From: Glycomyces fuscus
Lineage (GTDB): Bacteria > Actinomycetota > Actinomycetes > Streptosporangiales > Streptosporangiaceae
Assembly (NCBI GenBank): GCA_002529455.1
Contig: NYMS01000038.1
Span: forward strand, 1-64,000
Length of the DNA stretch: 64,000 nt
Direction of reading: 5' to 3'
Shown here: one piece after another, positions 15,680 to 24,771 of the stretch
Layout of the letters: every line of letters begins with the position of its first letter
Position numbering within the stretch: the stretch's first letter is position 1
Notes under the pieces: model-generated
What the model saw: only the letters and a program-made list of their open reading frames with translations
The model's database searches: none
Told to the model about the DNA's origin: nothing
Program-made: the position numbers and the translations under genes

Positions 15680-17374
15680 TCAGGCGCTCTCCTCGCTCAG
15701 GGTGCCGCCGAAGCTCCTGCGCCGTTCCGCGTAGGCGTTGACGGCGCGCACCAGGTGGGAGCGGTCGAAGTCGGGCCAGAGAGCGTCCTCGAAGAGGATC
15801 TCGGCGTAGGCGGTGTGCCAGGGCAGGAAGTTGCTGGTGCGCTGCTCGCCGGCGGTTCTGATCAGGAGGTCCACGTCGGGCAGAGCGGGATCGTAGAGGT
15901 ACCCGGCGAGGTCGGACTCCGTCATGCGCGTCGGGTCCAGCCGCCCCGAGAGCGCCTCGGCCACCGTGCGTTTGAGCGCGTCCACCATCTCCTGGCGGCC
16001 TCCGTAGTCCAGGCAGAACGTGAACGTCGTCCCGCTGTTGCCCGAGGTCAGATCCTCGGCCCACTCCAGCCGTTCGCGGAGTTCCGGCTCGACCCTGGTG
16101 CGGCGGCCGTACCAGCGCATCCGAACGCCCCGGGCGTGCAGACGCCCGGCTATCCCCGGAACGCGCCGGGTGAACATCCTGAACAGAGAGGACACTTCTT
16201 CGGAAGAGCGCGACCAGTTCTCCGTGGAGAAGGCGAAGGTGGTCACGTACTTGATGCCCAGATCCCCGGCGGCGTCCACCAGGCGGTACATCGCCTCCTC
16301 TCCGGCCATGTGCCCTTCCACGGCGGCCAGCCCGAGTGCCCGGGCCCACCGCCGGTTGCCGTCCATGATCACGGCCACGTGCCCGGGGACCGCGGTGGGA
16401 GGGCCCCCGGGGTCCGGGGACGGGACGGGGGGCTGCCGTTGCCGCGGCCCGGGGACGGCCGGCAAGACTCCGACAGGTGTCTTCCGGGTCTGTGACAACC
16501 GGGCGGGAACGGCTGTCCGCGGTGGAGCACCCGGCCGGTTCGCTGGAAGGTACTCGCACTCGTCCAGGCCCGTGCGCAGCCCGGCCACCATGGACGCGAG
16601 GAAGGGACGGCTGGAAGGGTGCGCGGCATCGACCACCTCCTGCCCCCGGTCCAGCAGTCCGCGCGCCCGTCGCACCTGCAGGGCGATCAGTTCCCGGTAG
16701 GCGTTCGTGCCGCGCGCACCGATCAGGTCGTCCGCGTCCAGGCCGAGCCGCTCCAGGTCCTGGCGGGGCAGGTAGCAGCGGCCCTGTTCGAGGTCTTCGG
16801 GCAGGTCGTGGAGGATGTCGATGTACTGGAAGACTTCGCCCAGCAGTGACATGAGCTCCGGGGTGTCCTCCCGGACCGGCTCCACCACGGTGCCGAACAG
16901 CTCCGCGACGGTGCCGCTCATACCGCGCATGTAGCCGCGCAGGTCGGCGAAGCCGGGAAAGTCGGGCGGTCGGCGGCTGTCCTGTTCGAGCGTGGTGAGA
17001 AGCTCCTCCAGCACCGGTACGGGCAGGTTCCACGCCCGCACCGTGTGGACCATGGCGCGCTGGACCGGCGGTAGGCGGACGGGCGCGCCGGGTCCGTCGG
17101 CCAGCGCGGTCAGGGTCTCGGCGCGGAACCGGGCCAGGGCCGGTCCGCGCTCGGAGACCTCCCCTTCGTCGGCCAGCCGGTCGGCCCATATCCCGAAGGC
17201 GGCCAGTGCGTGCGCGTAGGGGCGCTTGTGGGCGGGCAGCAGATCGACGATCTGCGGAGAGAAGTGGTCCGCACCCGTGTGGATCCTGCGGCAGACCTCG
17301 AAGGCGCGCTCCAGGCCGGTGTCGGCGCCCCGCTCCGCGATCAGCGGGGAACCCGTCCCCGTGTACCCGCTCAT
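15680..17374 (-). CDS. Fusion of phytoene/squalene-synthase-like domain with cis-prenyltransferase (UppS-like)
   Basis: One uninterrupted 564-residue frame starting at ATG 17374 behind GGAGGAACAG. Residues about 15-275 are a head-to-head trans-prenyl synthase fold: first aspartate motif ADRLADEGE (D65, D69), second motif YIDILHDLPEDLEQGRCYLP (D190, D194). A proline-rich linker follows (about 280-330). Residues about 331-564 are a Z-type prenyl diphosphate synthase: HVAVIMDGNRRWARALG at 332-348, AFSTENWSR, and RTAGEQRTSNFLPWHTAYAEI near the end, with all conserved residues of UppS. Both halves look catalytically competent, except that the first domain lacks some usual aromatic residues. It probably makes and then uses or diverts a polyprenyl diphosphate. 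The downstream partner, an ABC transporter, is truncated. Confidence 0.9.
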   Translation of the reverse strand: MSGYTGTGSPLIAERGADTGLERAFEVCRRIHTGADHFSPQIVDLLPAHKRPYAHALAAFGIWADRLADEGEVSERGPALARFRAETLTALADGPGAPVRLPPVQRAMVHTVRAWNLPVPVLEELLTTLEQDSRRPPDFPGFADLRGYMRGMSGTVAELFGTVVEPVREDTPELMSLLGEVFQYIDILHDLPEDLEQGRCYLPRQDLERLGLDADDLIGARGTNAYRELIALQVRRARGLLDRGQEVVDAAHPSSRPFLASMVAGLRTGLDECEYLPANRPGAPPRTAVPARLSQTRKTPVGVLPAVPGPRQRQPPVPSPDPGGPPTAVPGHVAVIMDGNRRWARALGLAAVEGHMAGEEAMYRLVDAAGDLGIKYVTTFAFSTENWSRSSEEVSSLFRMFTRRVPGIAGRLHARGVRMRWYGRRTRVEPELRERLEWAEDLTSGNSGTTFTFCLDYGGRQEMVDALKRTVAEALSGRLDPTRMTESDLAGYLYDPALPDVDLLIRTAGEQRTSNFLPWHTAYAEILFEDALWPDFDRSHLVRAVNAYAERRRSFGGTLSEESA

Positions 17375-18488
17375 CGCTGTTCCTCCGCGGTGACCGCGGG
17401 AGTGCGCCCTCGCACCCGTGAACCGTTTCCAGCGAGGGGGCCCGCCTGTGCCCACACCCTGGCGAACGCCAAGGGTATCTGAATAATCACGATGAGTAGC
17501 ATAGTGGTTTTCGTGCCCGCCTCGGACTGTGGGCCGCGACCCCCGGGGCCGCTCGGTGCCGGTGGTATCACCGGAGGTGTTCCGCGCCGGGCGCGACGGA
17601 GGCGACGGCCGCTCTGACCGGGGCCGGGCGCCACCCCGACGGCGACCTCGACATCGTGGTGCTGGTCGATGCGGGTCATGACATGAGGATCCGGAGAACA
17701 CGGCTCCATCAGAGCCGGTACACGCCGGAGTCCCCAGAGGACCCGGCACGAAATATCACCGGGTGTGGCGTCACCAGCAGCGCCCGACGATGAGTTCACC
17801 GAGTGCACGGAGCCTGTCCGCGGCCATCCGCGCATGCGCGTCGGGGTGTTCGAGCGCGACACGGAGGTCGGAAACGAGGCGGGCGGCTTCGCGAACCTCG
17901 CATTCTGCCCGGAGGGTTTCCAGCGAGCTCTTCGGACTCCGGCCGGCCGTGAGGACCCGAGCAACTTCTTCAACCGGGTCGGCGGGTTCGGCGCCGACCG
18001 CCCGATCACCGTCGGCGAACCGGCCCGGGCGTGCGACTTCTACCGGGAACAGGGGGAGTGGTGGGGCGCGCTCATGGTCGCACCACCGTTGCCGCCTTCG
18101 ACCGTCACAGCCTGGGTGCGCGGCGCAAGCATCCCGCGTACCACCGAACCCCATGTTTGCCGTCGAACAACTGTTGTCACCGGGGCCGGTTTCGGCCACT
18201 GCGCCCTTCGAGGCCCGGGTCCATCAGCCATGCCATGAAGCGCGGTGTTCTTCGAGCCGTTCCCCCTCACGTGCGGAGAACCAGCACCCACCCTTTTGCC
18301 CGCCGTCAAACCTTCCGAAGGTCCCTTCACCCGGGGTCACACTCTTCACCCTGGGTTCATGGTGCTCGCGGGTTGGCGTTTCGTAACGTGCCGGGTGCCT
18401 GAGCCGCCCGGAGACGGACCCTCAGACCGGGGCCGTCATGCCCGGGTGTCACCCGTGCACATCCCGACCCCTGGGAGCGATCCCCCTC
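17375..18488. other. 1.1-kb intergenic region with gene debris
   Basis: No intact gene is convincing here. Around 17600-17700 the + strand reads ALTGAGRHPDGDLDIVVLVD then AGHDMR, resembling the mid-part of a DDE transposase (DLDVVVLVDAGYD) without start or end. At 17765-18238 (+) and 17771-18199 (-) two overlapping frames compete; the minus frame ends in helical sequence (SLETLRAECEVREAARLVSD) and the plus frame has the better GC third-position bias, and neither is certain. Bases 18240-18488 probably contain the promoter of the RHS gene. Confidence 0.45.
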
Positions 18489-21400
18489 GTGAGAAGGCAC
18501 ATCCCCTTGCCCCTGGCGGCCGCGACGGCCGCCTCCACCCTCCTTGTGGGGCTGCTGTCCGCGCCTCCGGCCCTGGCCGACACCGACCCCCACTCACCCG
18601 CCGACCGCACCGTTCCGGCCCCCGAGACCTGGGAGCCGGGCGAGGCCGACACCGAACCCGTGGGCGGAGAACCACCCCACCAGCCCTGGGCCCCTCCCGG
18701 GGCCGAGGACGAAGCCGCTCCCGAGGCTCGCACAGAGGGGCCTGAAGCCCGGGTTCTGACCTGTGTGAGCGACCCTGGGCGGGGGCTGCGCGAACACTAC
18801 CCCCTGGAGCGCCACCAGATCAGCGACCGTATGGAGCTGACGGTCAACCTCAGCGCGGGCAACGCCGTCCTGCGCCACCGCAACCTCACCATGGCCGGCA
18901 CCGGACTGGACCTGTCGGTCTCCAGCTTCTACGACTCCAACGCCTGGCAGGACTGGCACGGCAACCCCTGGCTGCTCTCGCACGGACACAACGTCGGCCT
19001 GGACGTGGACAACGCCACCGGCGTCATCTTCCACGGCCCCTCCGGGTACTGCGTCAACTTCGGCGACGGCGAGGGGGGTGAGTACGACCAGCCCTCCGGG
19101 CTCAACGCCGAACTGCAGGAGAACTCCGACGGTTCCTTCGACCTGCGCTGGCACCGGGGCGAGTACGAGGACCAGGTCTGGCACTTCACCTCCGAGGGGT
19201 GGCTGTACTCCCAGGCCGACCGCAACGGCCACACCCACCGGCTGCGCTACGACACCGAGGGGAACCTGGCCTCGGTCGTGGACACCCAGGACCGGGTCAC
19301 CACCTTCGACTGGGACGGCGACGAACTCGCGGCCATCACCGACCCGGTCGGGCAGGCCGCGGCCGAGTTCACCTGGAACGGCGACGGCGACATGGTCGCG
19401 CTGACCGACCGTGCGGGCCAGGAGCTGGAGTTCGGCTACGACGACGACGGTCTGCTGACCTCGATCACCGACGCCACCGGCGCGGTGTGGAAGATCGCCT
19501 ACAACGACGACGGCGAGGTCTCCAGCCTGACGGTGCCCGACGGCACCGAGGACGGGGCCACCACCACCTACGACTACGGTGAGCCCGGCAGCGACCAGAC
19601 CGTGGTCACCGACCCGGGCGGTGGCGAGTCCACCCTGGAGTTCGACATCCAGGGGCGTCAGACCTCGGCGACCGACCAGGTGGGCAACACCCGCTCCCAG
19701 ACCTGGACGGCCAACTCGGACGTGGCCACCACCACCGACGCCCTGCAAGCCTCGGTGACCTACGACTACGACGAGTTCAACAACCTCATCGGTACCGAAC
19801 TGCCCACAGGGGCGGCCACCTCGGTCGGATACACCGACACCGCCAACCCCGCCAAGCCCACCAGCGTCACCACCCCCGACGGGGACACGCTTCAGATGTC
19901 CTACGACGACGCGGGCAACCTCACCTCGGCGGTCCAGGAGGAGATGGACATCGAGGTGGCCGACATCCGGTACCACTCCAACGGGTTGGTGGAGCAGGTC
20001 ATCGACGCCAACGGCAACACGACCGACTACTCCTACGACCGTGCCGGGAACATGACGGCGATGGACGAGCCGGGGCCGATGGGCACCACCTCCTTCGGCT
20101 ACGACGCGCTGTCACGGGTCACCTCGGTCACCGACGGCAACGGTGTGACCTTGGAGTACGGCTACGACCGCCTCGACCGGATCGTGTCCATCAGCCACGA
20201 CGGCCAGGTGTTGCAGGCCATCGAATACGACGGCAACGGCCGCCAGGTGGCCACCCACACCGACCAGGCCAGCGTGGAGCACGCCTACAACGGCCGCGGT
20301 GACCTGCTCGAAACCGTGCGCACCGACTCGGCCGGGAGCGAGAGCACCACCTACGCCTACGACGCCGCGGGCAACCTCACCGAGATGGTCGAACACGGTA
20401 AGACCACGACTTATGGCTACGACGCCGCGTTCCGTCTCACCTCGCTGGTCGACCACACCGGCGCCGAGACCACCTTCACCAACGACGCCAACAACCGCCG
20501 CACCTCCATCACCCACCCGGACGGGGCCGTTGAGGAACGCGCCTACGACGACTCCGGGCGCCTGACCGGCATCACCACCACCGGAGCCGCCGACCAGGCC
20601 CTGGTGGAGGCCTCCTACTCCTACGACAACGACGGCGCCGACAGCGACCAGTTGCAGTCGCGCACCATCCAAGGGGAGACGGAGACCTTCAGCTACGACG
20701 GTCTGGACCGCCTCACCAGCGACGGCACCACCGACTACACCTACGACGACGTCGGCAACCTGCTCACCGCGGGGGACGAGGAGTTCGCCTACAACGACGC
20801 CGACCAGGTCACCAGTGCCCGAGGCGAGGAGGTGGGCCACGACGCGGCCGGGAACATGACCTCCCGGGGCGAGCGCAGCCTGGAGTACAGCGCCACCAAC
20901 CAGTTCCTCCAGGCGGACGAGGCCTCGTCGCTGGCCACCAGCGTCAGCTACGACACCACCGACCAGACCCAGATGCGCGGCGTCACCGACGTGCACGAGG
21001 GCGACCGGATCGACCGGCAGCTGTCCAACACCGCGCTGGGCGTCACCAACATCGCCGCCGAAGGCGAGCGCACCAGCTTCGTGCGCGACCCCGACGGGGG
21101 CCTGGTCTCCATGGTGGCCTGGGACGGTGATGAGCGCTTCCACTACACCCTCGACCACCACAACACCGTCCTCGCCCTGACCGCGGAGGGCTCCGAGGCC
21201 GAGTCCCCGGACGTGGTCTACGACTACAGCCCCTACGGCGAGCGGACCTCTGAGAGCCTGGAAGGGACCGAGGCGGCGGCGTTGAGCCCGTTCGGGTTCA
21301 CCGGCGCCTACCAGTTCCAGGACGGCACGGTGCACCTGGCCCACCGTTTCTACGACACCACCACCCTCAACTTCACCCAGCCGGACCCCTCCCGGCAGGA

Positions 21401-21680
21401 GATGAACAACTACGCCTACGCCCAGTGCGACCCGATCAACAACACCGACCCCAGCGGATTGTTCTCCGTCAAAGAAGTCGGTGCCTACGGGGCTGGTGGC
21501 GCGATCATCGGCGCGGCCGCTGGTTGTGTTCTGGTAGGCGGTTTCGGTGCGCTCGCCGGAGGCCTCATGAGCGGGGGCATAGGTGCCCTCCCCGGAGCTT
21601 GGGTCGGTTGCCAATCCGGTTACAAAGCCGGTGGAGTGGTTGGGACCCTGATCGGAGGAGCCTACGGCGCAACCCAGTAA
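18489..21680 (+). CDS. Secreted RHS/YD-repeat protein with glycine-rich hydrophobic tip
   Basis: A 1063-residue polymorphic-toxin-like protein. The chosen GTG gives MRRHIPLPLAAATAASTLL ... ALADTDPHSP, a classic Sec signal peptide; an ATG 51 bp upstream would add a poor N-terminus. Dozens of YD repeats (YDxxGxLTxxxD) run from about residue 240 to 930. The RHS core ends with FYDTTTLNFTQPDPSRQEMN, YAYAQCDPINNTDPSG. The variable tip is only about 73 residues: a string of glycine- and alanine-rich hydrophobic segments (GAIIGAAAGCVLVGGFGALA, GGVVGTLIGGAYGATQ) with GxxxG spacing, like class II bacteriocins or holins. It probably forms pores or inserts into membranes. A small two-TM gene follows, as expected for immunity. 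Confidence 0.9.
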   Translation: MRRHIPLPLAAATAASTLLVGLLSAPPALADTDPHSPADRTVPAPETWEPGEADTEPVGGEPPHQPWAPPGAEDEAAPEARTEGPEARVLTCVSDPGRGLREHYPLERHQISDRMELTVNLSAGNAVLRHRNLTMAGTGLDLSVSSFYDSNAWQDWHGNPWLLSHGHNVGLDVDNATGVIFHGPSGYCVNFGDGEGGEYDQPSGLNAELQENSDGSFDLRWHRGEYEDQVWHFTSEGWLYSQADRNGHTHRLRYDTEGNLASVVDTQDRVTTFDWDGDELAAITDPVGQAAAEFTWNGDGDMVALTDRAGQELEFGYDDDGLLTSITDATGAVWKIAYNDDGEVSSLTVPDGTEDGATTTYDYGEPGSDQTVVTDPGGGESTLEFDIQGRQTSATDQVGNTRSQTWTANSDVATTTDALQASVTYDYDEFNNLIGTELPTGAATSVGYTDTANPAKPTSVTTPDGDTLQMSYDDAGNLTSAVQEEMDIEVADIRYHSNGLVEQVIDANGNTTDYSYDRAGNMTAMDEPGPMGTTSFGYDALSRVTSVTDGNGVTLEYGYDRLDRIVSISHDGQVLQAIEYDGNGRQVATHTDQASVEHAYNGRGDLLETVRTDSAGSESTTYAYDAAGNLTEMVEHGKTTTYGYDAAFRLTSLVDHTGAETTFTNDANNRRTSITHPDGAVEERAYDDSGRLTGITTTGAADQALVEASYSYDNDGADSDQLQSRTIQGETETFSYDGLDRLTSDGTTDYTYDDVGNLLTAGDEEFAYNDADQVTSARGEEVGHDAAGNMTSRGERSLEYSATNQFLQADEASSLATSVSYDTTDQTQMRGVTDVHEGDRIDRQLSNTALGVTNIAAEGERTSFVRDPDGGLVSMVAWDGDERFHYTLDHHNTVLALTAEGSEAESPDVVYDYSPYGERTSESLEGTEAAALSPFGFTGAYQFQDGTVHLAHRFYDTTTLNFTQPDPSRQEMNNYAYAQCDPINNTDPSGLFSVKEVGAYGAGGAIIGAAAGCVLVGGFGALAGGLMSGGIGALPGAWVGCQSGYKAGGVVGTLIGGAYGATQ

Positions 21681-21723
21681 CCCAACCCAGTCGCCCAAAG
21701 GGCACAGTACGGAAGCGAGTCAA

Positions 21724-21891
21724 GTGACGCTGGCGGTTTTTGCATCGGTCGCCCTGGTTGTAGGGATCTGCGCCATTGCCTCCCTGGGGTACAAGAGTGG
21801 GACGGGCTCCCGGGGCGGAAAAACAGAGAAGGCGATCATCATCATCTCGGGCGCTGTCATTGCCATCTGCGTTTACCTCTACTTCTCCTGA
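21724..21891 (+). CDS. 55-aa two-TM protein, candidate RHS-tip immunity protein
   Basis: GTG 21724 with GGAAG upstream encodes 55 residues: an N-terminal hydrophobic helix (TLAVFASVALVVGICAIASL), a basic-glycine loop YKSGTGSRGGKTEK and a second helix IIIISGAVIAICVYLYFS. It starts 43 bp after the RHS stop, in the position always taken by an immunity gene after an RHS toxin tip. A small membrane protein is the expected antidote to a pore-forming tip. Family not recognised; function is inferred from position and topology. Confidence 0.65.
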   Translation: MTLAVFASVALVVGICAIASLGYKSGTGSRGGKTEKAIIIISGAVIAICVYLYFS

Positions 21892-22047
21892 TCGGCACCT
21901 CCTGATTGACACCACGCTTTCAATGCGGCCTCGCGTCGCGAAGGAGAGGCGAGCACAGGGTCGATATGGCTTCAGCGTTTAAGTGAAACTTGGTGACCGC
22001 CAGGATCCCTGCTCTCGCTCGGCACGGGGTGGCGCACAGATTCCGTG

Positions 22048-22226
22048 CGCCACCCTCAACTTCACTCAACCCCCGACAGGGGTTCGATAACTGAGCTTGC
22101 GTCCAGTGCGACCCCGTCAACTCGATGGATCCGACCGGTCTCTTTTCTTGTGCTGACCAGGCCATGGCCAGGCTTGTTACTGGTGCCCCTCGTCTGTCGC
22201 AGATAAAAACATGGGAAGCCGGATGA
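22048..22226 (+). pseudogene. Degraded orphan RHS tip cassette
   Basis: The DNA restarts with a copy of the RHS core end: ACCCTCAACTTCACTCAACC, then a frame-disrupted stretch, then in frame CVQCDPVNSMDPTGLFSCAD, closely matching AQCDPINNTDPSGLFSVKE of the intact gene. A different tip follows (QAMARLVTGAPRLSQIKTWE) and stops at TGA 22224. Core remnant plus a new C-terminus is the classic form of a displaced (orphan) RHS-CT. A deletion and frame loss near 22075-22095 make it non-functional unless recombined. Confidence 0.75.
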
Positions 22227-22241
22227 AGAGGAGTAAAGTTC

Positions 22242-22385
22242 ATGACTTGGATCAACCCATCGGGGATGTGCCTCCTGGGTCTGTTGTGAGTTATCAATTC
22301 CATAGCTTTCCTCGGTGCGCTACTGTCGGTCCTCCTCTCCTCGACTGGCTTCGACGCTTTTGCTGATTTTGTGGACCGCTTGTAG
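22242..22385 (+). pseudogene. Small membrane-protein gene with in-frame TGA (orphan immunity remnant)
   Basis: ATG 22242 follows a strong AGGAGTAAAG site. The frame reads MTWINPSGMCLLGLL, hits TGA at 22287-22289, and continues in the same frame as VINSIAFLGALLSVLLSSTG, FDAFADFVDRL before TAG. Downstream of an orphan RHS tip this is where an immunity gene would be. The hydrophobic continuation suggests a membrane protein killed by one nonsense mutation, though a 15-residue peptide cannot be excluded. Confidence 0.5.
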
Positions 22386-22580
22386 GTGGCCACTTGTGGA
22401 CACAGGAAGGCCTGGCGCTGTCGTGAGCCCTGTTCTCGAACCGGGTGCTGTGTTCGCGCTGGTGAGAAAGGACAACCAAGCTCAAGGAGGGGTGGTCGGT
22501 ACGACATCCCTGAAGAACAGGAGATACGCGGCAGGCGACCGTGGTTGTTTATCCGCCGCCACTAAGGCAATGGGGTGGAT

Positions 22581-23288
22581 ATGACGGAGAAAACGCATAC
22601 CCCCCGCATGGGCCGGTTCAATCCCATCCGACAGCTCATGCTGCTCCAGCGCTACGGCCAGAACCACCCTTGGAAGTACATGCTGAGGGTCACACTGCTC
22701 GTGACTGTGTACAGTGCGGTCCTGCTCGCCCTCTGCTTCGTGCCGATCGCCATGTTCGGTGACGCGCCGTTGTCACAGGTCTGGCCGTGGATGCTCGGTG
22801 CTCTGGCGGGCGTGGCCGCCTGCGCGGCCTTGGGCGCAGGCTTCGGCGTGCTGATGCTGAAGTGGACCACCAAGGAGGCGAAGGTTCCCCACGACGTCGA
22901 TCCGGATACCCTGCGTAGCGCACAGCGCCACCTGCGCCGGGGTGAACTCAGCGGTGACCCCCAGCTGGACCGGCTCGCCCGGTATCTGGCGCCCCAGTCC
23001 GAACGCGCCAACTCCAACAGGTTCTTCGCGTTGTTCGGTCTGATGGCTGGGGTGCCCTACCTGGTGTTCACGGGGATCCAGTTCGCAAACGGTACGGGGG
23101 ACACCTTCCAGCTGTTCATGGCGCTGTTCATCATCGTGGTGTTCGCTCTCGCCTGGCCGTGGGCGCGCAAGCACAAGCGCAACGCGCAGAGACTGAGGAA
23201 GGCCTACGACGCCGAGTACGGGCCCTTCGATGGAGAGACGAGTTCACACCGTGACGGTTCGGGTCGCGGGGGCACCGGGGCTTCGTAG
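22581..23288 (+). CDS. Four-TM integral membrane protein, unknown function
   Basis: A 235-residue membrane protein. TM segments are visible as MLRVTLLVTVYSAVLLALCF, WPWMLGALAGVAACAALGAG, FFALFGLMAGVPYLVFTGI and LFMALFIIVVFALAWPWA; a cytoplasmic loop of about 55 residues (DPDTLRSAQRHLRRGELSGD) lies between TM2 and TM3. A GTG at 22575 is an alternative start; neither has a clear RBS. No family was recognised. It is downstream of the RHS debris but separated by about 190 bp without features. Confidence 0.8.
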   Translation: MTEKTHTPRMGRFNPIRQLMLLQRYGQNHPWKYMLRVTLLVTVYSAVLLALCFVPIAMFGDAPLSQVWPWMLGALAGVAACAALGAGFGVLMLKWTTKEAKVPHDVDPDTLRSAQRHLRRGELSGDPQLDRLARYLAPQSERANSNRFFALFGLMAGVPYLVFTGIQFANGTGDTFQLFMALFIIVVFALAWPWARKHKRNAQRLRKAYDAEYGPFDGETSSHRDGSGRGGTGAS

Positions 23289-23554
23289 CGCGTCAGAGCC
23301 CCCGGGCACGAGGCGGAACGTTCCTGCTACGCCGCTCCCGGTTTCCTTGTGCCGACAACACCACCAGTGGTTCCTTGCTGGAGGAGCAGGCCTGGGGTGC
23401 CTTCCACCACCAGTCCGAGACAGCCAACCGAGCAGCGCTGTAGTCGTTGCGGTCAACCCCGTGCTGGCAGCCTCGGGACCGCGTGTCCCACCGCGCCGCC
23501 AGTCCCCAGAGCTGTGACGCGGACGCCCTCGGTCCCGGCCCCCGCCCACCAGCG

Positions 23555-24394
23555 TCAGTGGAGTGTCTGAGCGCCGATGACCGACAGCACCTGGAGCTTC
23601 TCGTAGCTTTCGGTGCCGGGGACGGCGGTGTAGACCCTCAGCATGTGGGCCTGGCCCGGGTCGACCAGCCGCTGGCAGTTCAGCTCCAGCGCGCCGACCT
23701 CGGGGTGGACGAAGTGCTTGACCTCGTGGGGGCGTATCCCGATCTCGTGGTCGCTCCACACCCGCCGGAACTCCTCGCTGCGTGCCAGCAGCAGTTCGGC
23801 CAGGTGGGCGGCGCGGGACTCCGGGCCGCGGAGGGTGACGAGCTCGCGCAGCCCCGCGGCGTACATCCGGGTCAGGAACGGGTGCTCCTCCGGCGCGTAG
23901 ATCTTCCGGGAGGCGGGGTCGGTGAACCACCGGTATCCCGCGCTGCGGGCGGGCCCGGTGTACTGCGTCGTGTCCCCGGTCAGCGCGACGCCCATCGGGG
24001 ACTGGCGCAGGGTCTCGCCGAGCTCGGTGGAGATCTCGGCGGGTGTGTCGTCCAGGCGGTCGAGCACGCGCAGGAGCCCGGGGCTGATGTGTTCGTGGGA
24101 CGTGCCCCTGGGGGGCGGGTTGTGGCCGGCCAGGCGGAACAGGTGGTCGCGCTCGTCGAGCGACATGTGCAGCCCCTGGGCGATCGAGGCGAGCATCCGG
24201 TGCGAGGGCTGGGGGCCGCGTTCCCGCTCCAGACGGGAGTAGTAGTCGGCCGACATGTGGCACAGCGCCGCGACCTCCTCGCGCCGTAGCCCGTTGGTCC
24301 TGCGGCGCTGCCCGCGCGGCAGGCCGACGTCCTCCGGTTGCAGCGCCTCCCGACGGTTGCGGAGGAACTCCGCCAGCCCGGTGCGATCGATCAC
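23555..24394 (-). CDS. XRE-family regulator with MmyB-like ligand domain
   Basis: A 279-residue regulator. The N-terminal HTH is RTNGLRREEVAALCHMSADYYSRLERERGPQPS; the C-terminal half starts near DDTPAEIST and has the MmyB-type signature (GDTTQYTGPARSAGYRWFTD, LLLARSEEFRRVW ... HPEVGALELNCQRL). The GTG start at 24394 follows GAGGAA. This family typically sits divergent to an SDR gene and controls it, exactly as here. The ligand is thought to be lipid-like (fatty-acid binding in MltR/MmyB relatives). Confidence 0.92.
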   Translation of the reverse strand: MIDRTGLAEFLRNRREALQPEDVGLPRGQRRRTNGLRREEVAALCHMSADYYSRLERERGPQPSHRMLASIAQGLHMSLDERDHLFRLAGHNPPPRGTSHEHISPGLLRVLDRLDDTPAEISTELGETLRQSPMGVALTGDTTQYTGPARSAGYRWFTDPASRKIYAPEEHPFLTRMYAAGLRELVTLRGPESRAAHLAELLLARSEEFRRVWSDHEIGIRPHEVKHFVHPEVGALELNCQRLVDPGQAHMLRVYTAVPGTESYEKLQVLSVIGAQTLH

Positions 24395-24771
24395 GACGTT
24401 CCTCTTCTCGGGTGCTGTCTCTTCTCCACCGCCTTGTCTACCGCTTGCGGACGCCGGTAGCCACGGCCCGCCGATCCCCCCATACGGAGCGCAGGGGCGG
24501 CCTGGCGAGCCTGTGATCGGCAGGTCCTGGATAGGTCCGCGCCGTCCCCCGAGGATCGGTGCCAAGGCCCGAGCGGGGCCCGGGGAGTCGGGCGGCCGTG
24601 TCGTCGCGACCGCCCCGGACCGGTCGTGGACGACCGTGATCGACGCCCTCGAGGGTCCCGACACCGTGGTCGCCCGCGCAGGGACCACCCGGGCGGACCG
24701 GGAGCTCCGGGCTGCCCCGGCGGCCGGAGTCCGACGACAGACCCACAGCCACGACATGAAGGAGCAGGACC

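Noticed and set aside
17765..18238. 157-aa + frame or 142-aa minus frame as a real gene
   Set aside because: Each is contradicted by the other and neither has a clear start; kept only as an uncertain region.
18259..18282. Possible further CRISPR repeat before the RHS gene
   Set aside because: GTTCCCCCTCACGTGCGGAG resembles the repeat loosely, but the stem is lost; within chance for GC-rich DNA.
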